Shown piece by piece: positions 24,581-32,894 of a stretch of 32,894 nt of DNA. The notes beneath the pieces are model-generated. The model saw only the letters and a list, made by a program, of their open reading frames with translations, had not been told where the DNA came from and made no database searches. The DNA is from an uncultured Methylibium sp. Lineage in GTDB: Bacteria; Pseudomonadota; Gammaproteobacteria; Burkholderiales; Burkholderiaceae_C. Each line of letters begins with the position of its first letter. The first letter of the stretch is position 1. The DNA lies in contig CAISYQ010000217.1 of the NCBI GenBank assembly GCA_903889735.1, positions 1 through 32,894 on the forward strand. The letters are read 5' to 3'. A program made the translations under genes and the position numbers.

Positions 24581-24598
24581 TCGGTGTCGGTATCGGTA
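24581..24598. repeat. Three tandem hexanucleotides before the S9 peptidase start
   Basis: TCGGTG followed by two copies of TCGGTA, then a TCGCGG remnant, in the short gap between the NYN gene and the proposed S9 start. It lies where the ribosome-binding site would be expected. Confidence 0.5.
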
Positions 24599-24615
24599 TC
24601 GCGGTCAACCCGGGG

Positions 24616-25554
24616 TCAGTGGTCTGCCGGCTGGGGCGCCTCTTCAGGGGTGGCCAGGGGCGCGGCCTCGGGCGGCGCCAGGCCTTGCGGCGAGCCGTCG
24701 TCGGCCAGCGCCACGGCCCGGGCCAGCTCACGCATGAGCCGCTTCTCGGGCACGGCCAGGGGCCGACCGAGCTGCTGGCTCAGGTGCAAGAGCAGCTGCC
24801 GGTCCGCCTCCTGGGGCAGGCCGCGCTGGTTGGGCAGGTGGGCATAGAGATCCTGGCGGGCCGATTCCGGGACCTCGGCCCACCAGCGGGTCACCATGGA
24901 TTCGAGGGCCTCGCGCAGGGGGCCGGCCTCGGTCGCGGCCGGGCCCTGGCGCCCCCGGGGCGCCTTGTGCGGCGCCAGCCCATCGCCCCAGAGCGTTTGC
25001 TCGAGATCGGCGCTGCTGACCACGACGCGCCGGTCGCCCTGGCGCAGCAGCGAGACCCAGGGCGCGTCGGTGCGGGCCAGGGCCGCGAGGTCGGCGGCCG
25101 ATTCGTCGGCCAGGAGGTGGACCATCATGCCGTGCAGCTGGGCCGCGTCGATCGCGGGCAGCAGGCGGTCATCGTCCGAGACCACCAGCACATGCTCGCA
25201 GGCGCGGTGCTGGGCCAGCTGCGTCAGGTCGCGGGAGAGGGCCTGCAGCAGCGAGACGCCGCCGTCGGCCGCCTCGGGGCGGACCCAGCGCAGCAGGTGG
25301 CCGTCGATGGTCTGCGAGGCCGCGTGGCTGCTGTACCAGTACACGCGCACCACCTGGGCCGCCACCTGGACCTGCGCCAGGGCGTCTTCCAGCAGGCCCT
25401 GCAGGCGCTCGCGCCGGGCGGGTTGGGATTCCCCGCCCTCGGAGTCCTTGCCGCACAGCCAGTCGAGGAACCGGGCGTCCACCAGGGCGATGCACCGCTC
25501 CTGCTCGGTGGCTCGGGGGTTCCAACGCGGTGCGGGTTTCTCGGTTCTGGTCAT
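24616..25554 (-). CDS. NYN-domain (PIN-like) protein
   Basis: A 312-residue protein. The N-terminal half resembles the NYN/LabA branch of the PIN nuclease fold: an early acidic strand end (CIALVDARFLDWL), a central YWYSS segment and the hallmark VLVVSDDDRLLPAIDAAQLHGMMVHLL with clustered aspartates. These would bind metal in an RNA-cleaving site. The C-terminal half (about 205-312) is charged and helical and ends in a Pro/Ala/Glu-rich tail; I do not recognise it. The ATG at 25554 begins MTRTEKPAP; an upstream in-frame start at 25623 would add an unlikely Arg/Pro-rich 23 residues. It is the first gene of a minus-strand operon with the S9 peptidase and pseudouridine synthase. Confidence 0.75.
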   Translation of the reverse strand: MTRTEKPAPRWNPRATEQERCIALVDARFLDWLCGKDSEGGESQPARRERLQGLLEDALAQVQVAAQVVRVYWYSSHAASQTIDGHLLRWVRPEAADGGVSLLQALSRDLTQLAQHRACEHVLVVSDDDRLLPAIDAAQLHGMMVHLLADESAADLAALARTDAPWVSLLRQGDRRVVVSSADLEQTLWGDGLAPHKAPRGRQGPAATEAGPLREALESMVTRWWAEVPESARQDLYAHLPNQRGLPQEADRQLLLHLSQQLGRPLAVPEKRLMRELARAVALADDGSPQGLAPPEAAPLATPEEAPQPADH

Positions 25555-25836
25555 GGGAAGGGGGCAGGGTCTGCCGCTGGGGCGGACGGGGCGAGCGGAG
25601 GGGGGTGATGATCGGCCGTGCACCGTGCCGGGGCAACCGCATGCGCGCGCCGGATCGGATCGGGGTGGAGATGGTAGTCCGTGCGGGGGCTGGGTTGGCG
25701 TTCCGGGGGAGCCGGCCCTCCCTGGTGGCGCGGTAGCGGTGGCATGCTTCCTGCGGACGGTGATCGGGGGTGCGGCTCAGCCCCTGACAATCGCGGCACC
25801 GATCACCCTCCCTCCACCCCCTTTCCGAAAGCAAGC
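25555..25836. other. Divergent intergenic region (NYN gene / ParA-like gene)
   Basis: 282 bp between divergent starts. It is GC-rich, with open frames on both strands that resemble no protein. No strong inverted repeat, ribosome-binding site or promoter consensus was recognised. Confidence 0.4.
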
Positions 25837-26532
25837 ATGACCCCCATCCACCTGATCGGCGGCGAGAAAGGCGGCGTGGGCAAGTCCGTGGTCGCACGGC
25901 TGCTGGCGCAGTACCTGATCGACCATGAGCAGCCCTTCCTCGGCTTCGACACCGACCGCTCGCACGGCGCGCTGCTGCGCTTCTACGCCGGCTACGCGTC
26001 CGCGCTGCCGGTCGACAGCTTCGAGGCCATGGACCAGATCGTGGAAGCCGCGGTCGATGAGCCGGGCCGCCGCATCCTGGTGGATCTGGCCGCCCAGACC
26101 CATGACCCGCTGGTGAAGTGGATGGACGAGTCCGGCGTGCTGGAAATGGCCCATGAGGTGGGCCTGGAATTCCATTACTGGCATGTGATGGACTCGGGCC
26201 GTGACTCGGTGGACCTTCTCAAGCGCGTGCTCGACCGCTTCGGCATGCGGCTGCAGTACCGGCTGGTGCGCAACGAGCTCCGCGGCGACGACTTCTCCAT
26301 CCTCGAGCAGTCGGGCGAGGCGGCGCGGGCGCTCGAGTTCGGTGCGCGCGTCATCAAGCTGCGCCGCCTCCACGACAGCGCCATGCAGAAAATCGACGGC
26401 AGCAGCGCCAGCTTCTGGTCCGCCGCCCACCGCGCCGACCGCGAGACCACCGGCCTGGGCCTGATGGACCGCCAGCGCGTCAAGCTCTGGATGCGCGATG
26501 CCTACCGGGAGTTGGGGGCTGCGGGCGTCTGA
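25837..26532 (+). CDS. Orphan ParA/MinD-type P-loop ATPase
   Basis: A 231-residue ATPase with the deviant Walker A GEKGGVGKS (9-17; signature lysine K11 and catalytic K16), typical of the ParA/MinD/CobQ group. FDTDRSHG (the Walker A' region) and ILVDLAAQ (the Walker B-like strand) follow. The rest is unusual: there is no obvious amphipathic MinD tail and no N-terminal DNA-binding domain. No parB, minC/E, chemotaxis or conjugation gene lies beside it. Some TraL-like plasmid ATPases look similar, so a mobile-element origin is possible, but no other evidence supports that. There is no clear ribosome-binding site before the ATG. Confidence 0.8.
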   Translation: MTPIHLIGGEKGGVGKSVVARLLAQYLIDHEQPFLGFDTDRSHGALLRFYAGYASALPVDSFEAMDQIVEAAVDEPGRRILVDLAAQTHDPLVKWMDESGVLEMAHEVGLEFHYWHVMDSGRDSVDLLKRVLDRFGMRLQYRLVRNELRGDDFSILEQSGEAARALEFGARVIKLRRLHDSAMQKIDGSSASFWSAAHRADRETTGLGLMDRQRVKLWMRDAYRELGAAGV

Positions 26533-26619
26533 GGCCCTGCTAAAGTGAAAGATGTTCCAAGTCCCACGATCTCTTGCGGGGGCCTTTGCGGAACGCTGGG
26601 CAGTCTGGGAGGTCGTTGA

Positions 26620-27456
26620 ATGAGCAGCAGGCAGTGGAGGCGTGACTTCCTGGCGGCATCCGCCGGGGTCGGTTTGTGGCTGGCAGCGGGCCTGCCCGCC
26701 CTGGCGGCCCCGGGGGGCTTGCCCACCAACGTGGCGCACACCGACTCCTCGCCCGAATGGGAGCGGCTGCGCGCCAACCTCTTCAAGGACCGGCCCATCG
26801 AGGTCACCGCATCCCAGGTGCTGCTGATGGTGCCGCTGCGCGCGGCCTACGGCGCCGCCGTGCCGGTCAAGATCGCCTCCCGCCTGCCGCAGACGCCCGA
26901 GCTCTATGTCAAGCGCATGTACGTGGTGGTCGACAAGAACCCCTCGGAGCTGGCCGCGGTGCTGGACCTCACGCCCGAGCTGGGGCAGGCCGACTTCGAG
27001 ATGCGGCTGCGGGTCAACGAATACAGCCATGTGCGCGTGGTCAGCGAGCTCAGCAACGGCGAGCTTCACATGGACTCCCGCTACGTCAAGACCTCGGGCG
27101 GCTGCTCGGCGCCGCCCAACCGCGGCCCGCTCAGCGAGATCGGCAAGACCGCCTTCAAGCTTCCCGATGGCGTCAAGATGAATGCCTTGACCGTCGCCGA
27201 CGTGCGGGTGGTCCACCCCAACGACACCGGCTTCGAGCTCAACAACCAGACGGTGATGTTCATCCCGCCGCACTTCGTGCGATCCATCAAGGTGAGCTAC
27301 GGCCAGAGCAAGCTGTTTGACGCCGAGCTCGACTTCTCGGTCAGCGAGAACCCGCAGCTGCGCTTCCATTTCGTGCCGCGCCAGCCCGGTGTCCTCAAGG
27401 CCGAGGTGGAGGACTCCAAGGAGGCGCACTTCCAGGGTTCGCTGGCGGTCCAGTGA
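26620..27456 (+). CDS. Fused SoxYZ-like sulfur carrier (quinoprotein dehydrogenase-associated type)
   Basis: A 278-residue exported protein. A Tat signal (WRRDFLAAS, residues 6-14) ends near ALAA. Residues 45-165 resemble SoxY and end in VKTSGGC (C162), the equivalent of the SoxY swinging arm that carries sulfur intermediates on its cysteine. In true SoxY this motif is the C-terminus; here it runs on into a SoxZ-like domain (about 175-278), so the two subunits are fused. This matches the family described as quinoprotein-dehydrogenase-associated SoxYZ-like carriers. GGGAGG lies 7 nt before the ATG. A thioredoxin-fold gene follows, but no dehydrogenase or other sox gene is in the window. Confidence 0.85.
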   Translation: MSSRQWRRDFLAASAGVGLWLAAGLPALAAPGGLPTNVAHTDSSPEWERLRANLFKDRPIEVTASQVLLMVPLRAAYGAAVPVKIASRLPQTPELYVKRMYVVVDKNPSELAAVLDLTPELGQADFEMRLRVNEYSHVRVVSELSNGELHMDSRYVKTSGGCSAPPNRGPLSEIGKTAFKLPDGVKMNALTVADVRVVHPNDTGFELNNQTVMFIPPHFVRSIKVSYGQSKLFDAELDFSVSENPQLRFHFVPRQPGVLKAEVEDSKEAHFQGSLAVQ

Positions 27457-27587
27457 GGCCGTCGCCAGGGGGCCTGACCGCCCGGGCGCGACACCGGGGC
27501 CCGCTCTCCGTGTGGGCGGCTCGCGGCCTCTGGACTGCGGCTGCCGTTCGGGGTATTCGTGCCGCGCAGGCTCGTGCCGCCGCACCA

Positions 27588-28118
27588 ATGACCGCACTCA
27601 TGGCCGCGCTCCTGGCCTGTCTTCTGCTGGTGTCCTCGCCCGCCGCGCAAGCGTTGGGGCTGCCGGCGGCCTATGGTGCCACCGTGATCCAGCCGAGCGG
27701 CCTGCCCGAGCGGGCCGAGTTCGATCTCAGCGCCGTGGTCGAGCGCGCCCGCCGCGAGAACAAGCGCCTTTATGTCTACCTGGGCGCCAACGACTGCCGC
27801 TACTGCCGCCGCTACGAGGCCTTCCTGGAGCGCCACCAATCCGAGCTGCTGCCGCATTTCCAGCGCGACTACCTGCTGGTCGATCTGCGCAGCTCGCTCT
27901 CGGTGCTGGCCCGATCGGTGTTCATCCGGGTCGGCCCGCGCCTGCAGAACTACGCCGAGTTCCAGACCGCCATTGGCGACGAGCGCGCCCGCCAGCTCGT
28001 CTACCCGACGGTGTGGCTGCTGGACGCCCAATTGAAGCCCCTGCTCCAGATGCCCTCGGGCGCGGGCACCTTCGAGACGGTGCCTGAGCAGATCGAGGTG
28101 CTGCAGCTCGTGCAGTAG
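27588..28118 (+). CDS. Periplasmic thioredoxin-fold protein (CxxC)
   Basis: About 176 residues with a signal peptide (MTALMAALLACLLLVSSPAAQA). The active-site pair is C70-R-Y-C73 in YLGANDCRYCRRYEAF, and YPT later in the chain supplies the cis-proline. It could reduce or load the SoxYZ-like carrier encoded just upstream, similar in concept to SoxW; that pairing is inferred from adjacency. The start is uncertain: the ATG at 27588 gives a clean signal peptide, while a GTG at 27453 overlaps the upstream stop (GTGA) but adds 45 Arg/Ala-rich residues. No strong ribosome-binding site was seen for the ATG. Confidence 0.78.
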   Translation: MTALMAALLACLLLVSSPAAQALGLPAAYGATVIQPSGLPERAEFDLSAVVERARRENKRLYVYLGANDCRYCRRYEAFLERHQSELLPHFQRDYLLVDLRSSLSVLARSVFIRVGPRLQNYAEFQTAIGDERARQLVYPTVWLLDAQLKPLLQMPSGAGTFETVPEQIEVLQLVQ

Positions 28119-28174
28119 CCGCGGCCGCCCTGATCCTGGAGATGGCAGCCCCCGGCTGCCGCTGGAGACCCCTC

Positions 28175-30041
<1,867 letters not shown>

Positions 30042-30049
<8 letters not shown>

Positions 30050-30443
30050 TGAATGCGGCGCGCACCACCCGCCACTCCTGGGGCGCGTTGTTGTTGCGCG
30101 AGCAGCCCAGGGGCTCCGGCGCGGAGGCGGGCGGCAGGTCGGTGCGCGAGCGGTCGCCGGTGCCGGTGCCCGCGTGATACCGGTCCAGCCACACCCGCAG
30201 GCCGCGCGTCGGGTGGGTGTTCTTCACCAGCACCTGCACGCCGCTGCGGGCCACGCAGCTGCCGGTGAATTCCTCGACGAAGAGCAGGTATTGCCGGGGG
30301 TCGTCTTCGGCGGCGATGGCTTCGGCGGCGGTGGCCGGGGCCAATCCCCCGCCGGGGAAGGCGGTGAACAGGGCGACCATGACGGTCAGCAGGGGCCTGA
30401 GCAGGGTCTGGGTCCGTGCGGCCGGGATCGGTTTGCGGTTCAT
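30042..30443 (-). CDS. Small exported protein of unknown function
   Basis: 133 residues. A basic N-terminus and hydrophobic segment (LLRPLLTVMVALFTAF) end in a likely signal cleavage near ATAAEA. The mature part has two cysteines (GSCVAR and LGCSRN) that could form one disulfide. I do not recognise the family. A GGAGGGA box precedes the ATG at 30443, which is why this start is preferred to the longer open frame. It follows another small exported protein by 53 bp and may be co-transcribed with it. Its stop overlaps the convergent ABC exporter gene. Confidence 0.7.
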
Positions 30444-30496
30444 GGGTCCCTCCAGGCGCTTGGGGCGGGTTGTCGGCGTGGCCGGCGGTTGAGCGG

Positions 30497-30895
30497 TCAA
30501 AAGCAATTCGGCTCCGGCAGCGCCAGCCGGCAGCTCCATCGAAAGCCCTCGGTGCCTTGTTTGGCCGAGCGGCGCAGCACCGCGGTGGCCTCGTTCGCGA
30601 TCGCCTCCGGCAGCGGCAGGGCCAGCGGCGCGGCGGTCGAGTTGGTGTAGAAGTTCACGAAGCAGGTTTCCCGGCCGGCGCAAAGGGCCCCGATCTGCAC
30701 CCGGTAGGCCTCGCGGTCGCTGGCCAGCGCCATGGGCACGATGACCTGCAGGATCACGCCCTGGCGGCCGGCCACGGGCCAGGGCTCGGGCACCGTCTGC
30801 GCGGCGGCCTGCAGGGCCCCCAGCAGCGCCGCGGTCACGGCCCCCAGGGCGAGCCCGCGCCCGCAGTGCAGGGGGAGGCGTGTTGTTTGCAGCAT
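30497..30895 (-). CDS. Small exported cysteine-containing protein of unknown function
   Basis: 132 residues, with a signal peptide-like segment (GLALGAVTAALLGALQAAAQ) and a mature domain of about 97 residues. The mature part has four cysteines (LCAGRETC, WSCR and PNCF at the C-terminus), compatible with two disulfides in the periplasm. The family is not recognised; the fold could be a small beta-sandwich. The ATG at 30895 has a GGAG about 9 nt upstream. The open frame continues upstream to 31246, but that part is antisense to the next gene and lacks protein-like character. Confidence 0.68.
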   Translation of the reverse strand: MLQTTRLPLHCGRGLALGAVTAALLGALQAAAQTVPEPWPVAGRQGVILQVIVPMALASDREAYRVQIGALCAGRETCFVNFYTNSTAAPLALPLPEAIANEATAVLRRSAKQGTEGFRWSCRLALPEPNCF

Positions 30896-31022
30896 GGCTG
30901 GGCTCCGGTTCAGGGGACGGCGGCGTGACGCCCTGGGCGCGTTGGACCTGGACCCCGTGCGGCTGCAGTGTAGGGTGGGAATCCCCTCAGAGACGCCATG
31001 AGGGATGCCTTGCGGACCCCTT

Positions 31023-31101
31023 GAATGAGGCGATGATCGAGGCCATGAGCGGCGTACGGGCTCCCCCACGAATGAGGTCATGATCAAGCCCATGAGCGAC
31101 G
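31023..31101 (+). repeat. Direct repeat duplicating the translation-start region of the DUF1415 gene
   Basis: Copy 1 (31023-31054) and copy 2 (31070-31101) match at 27 of 32 positions with a 47-bp period. Each copy contains ATGATC...ATGAGCG. Because 47 is not a multiple of three, copy 1 opens a separate 16-codon frame (ATG at 31033) that ends in a TGA at 31081, overlapping the ATG at 31080 as ATGA. Confidence 0.7.
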
Positions 31102-31763
31102 CCCCCCCAGACCCCTTGGCCACCGGGCCGGCAGAGATCGCCGGTGCAGCCACCAAAGCCGCCACCGAGGCCTCCGCCGCCGCCGGCCGGGACGGCGTGG
31201 TGGCCTGCACGCGTGGCTGGCTCGAACAGGCCGTGATCGGGCTCAACCTCTGCCCCTTCGCCAGGGGGGTTCATGTCCGGGGCCGCATTCGCTGGGTGGT
31301 CAGCGAGGCCCGCGACACCGATGCGCTGCTCGCCGTGCTGTGCGAGGAGCTCGACCACCTGGCCGCGGCCGACCCCGAGCAGACCGAGACCACCCTGCTG
31401 ATCCACCCCGGTGTGCTGCAGGACTTCGGCGACTACAACGATTTCGTGGCCCTGGCCGAGAGGGCGGTGGAGCAACTCGGCCATGGCGGCGTGCTCCAGG
31501 TCGCGGGCTTTCACCCCGACTACCGCTTCGGCGACGCCGAGCCCGACGACCCGGCCCATGCCACCAACCGCTCGCCCTGGCCCCTGCTGCACCTGCTGCG
31601 CGAGGACAGCATCGACCGCGCCGTGGCGGCCTTCCCCGAGGCCGAACTCATCTACGAGGCCAACATCGCGACCTTGCGCCGCCTCGGCCATGAAGGCTGG
31701 GCGGCGCTGCAGGCGCGCTGGCGTGGGGACATTGACCCGGCGGCGCAAGACCCCGGCGCCTGA
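31080..31763 (+). CDS. DUF1415 family protein
   Basis: A 227-residue protein of the DUF1415 family, with no established function. Family-defining segments are [18 protein letters not shown] (with a conserved cysteine), [36 protein letters not shown], and [20 protein letters not shown]. The first 40 residues are Ala-rich and low complexity. The start may be the ATG at 31080 or at 31092; neither has a well-spaced ribosome-binding site, and the first overlaps the stop of a short leader frame. It is a soluble protein without a signal peptide. Confidence 0.88.
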   Translation: MIKPMSDAPPDPLATGPAEIAGAATKAATEASAAAGRDGVVACTRGWLEQAVIGLNLCPFARGVHVRGRIRWVVSEARDTDALLAVLCEELDHLAAADPEQTETTLLIHPGVLQDFGDYNDFVALAERAVEQLGHGGVLQVAGFHPDYRFGDAEPDDPAHATNRSPWPLLHLLREDSIDRAVAAFPEAELIYEANIATLRRLGHEGWAALQARWRGDIDPAAQDPGA

Positions 31764-31846
31764 GCCGGCAAGGCAGGCGCCGCTACCATCGCGCCGCTTC
31801 CCCCCTTTGCCGCGGTCAACCCCGCACCGACCCCAAGGACCGCCCC

Positions 31847-32806
<960 letters not shown>

Positions 32807-32832
32807 GGATCCAAGCCGGACCGCCCAGCGGA

Positions 32833-32855
32833 CGCAGCTGACCGGGTCAGCTGCG
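32833..32855 (+). terminator. Near-perfect 23-bp inverted repeat after the DUF808 gene
   Basis: CGCAGCTGACC and GGTCAGCTGCG form an 11-bp arm pair with a single central base, 26 bp beyond the stop. No T-run follows. It could be a terminator stem or a protein-binding site; the window ends soon after. Confidence 0.4.
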
Positions 32856-32894
32856 GGCCCTGTCAGTCCAGGCCGGTGCTCCGGCCCCTGGCGC

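Noticed and set aside
22494-25608. Long plus-strand open frames (445 and 466 codons) opposite the S9 peptidase and NYN genes
   Set aside because: They are rich in His/Arg/Gly/Gln, lack any recognisable motif and lie opposite clearly coding genes.

Overview
The window is about 33 kb of very GC-rich, densely packed chromosomal DNA. Gene content (tungstate uptake, high-potential iron-sulfur protein, RarD, MnmH, the DUF1415 and DUF808 families, an orphan TAXI protein beside NDH-2) suggests a beta-proteobacterium of the order Burkholderiales, perhaps the Leptothrix/Rubrivivax/Sphaerotilus group. That placement is inferred from gene families and composition only. No rRNA, tRNA, CRISPR array, phage gene, transposase or insertion sequence was seen, so the region looks like ordinary chromosome with some accessory-type genes.

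Layout. 0-3.7 kb: a HTH/periplasmic-binding-protein-like regulator is divergent from an overlapping tungstate transporter operon (tupB-tupC-tupA). 3.9-5.8 kb: an AIM24-family protein is coupled to a small SDR-fold protein carrying the two signature motifs of halohydrin dehalogenases, followed by a mini-cupin. 5.9-10.6 kb (minus strand): TAXI-type binding protein, type II NADH dehydrogenase and aminopeptidase P, in a tight operon. 10.8-12.0 kb (minus): rarD and an FKBP isomerase. 12.3-18.4 kb: a complete tripartite RND efflux operon (adaptor lipoprotein, AcrB-like pump, NodT-type outer-membrane factor). It converges on a cold-shock gene through a bidirectional terminator.

18.9-21.5 kb: a cupin, tRNA 2-selenouridine synthase (minus), an S4-domain RNA-binding protein and a Tat-exported HiPIP. 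21.7-25.6 kb (minus): NYN-domain protein, S9 lipoprotein peptidase and an RluA-type pseudouridine synthase. 25.8-30.0 kb: an orphan ParA/MinD-type ATPase, a Tat-exported fused SoxYZ-like carrier, a periplasmic thioredoxin-fold protein and a half-size ABC exporter. 30.0-30.9 kb (minus): two small exported proteins of unknown function. 31.0-32.8 kb: DUF1415 and DUF808 proteins.

The most notable item is the halohydrin-dehalogenase-like gene at 4727-5410. It has lost the NAD-binding glycine motif and has a Ser-Tyr-Arg catalytic triad. Next come the SoxYZ-like carrier with its thioredoxin partner but no visible dehydrogenase, the permease-less TAXI protein in an operon with NDH-2, and a duplicated translation-start region before the DUF1415 gene. 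All calls come from reading the sequence by eye; no database search was run.
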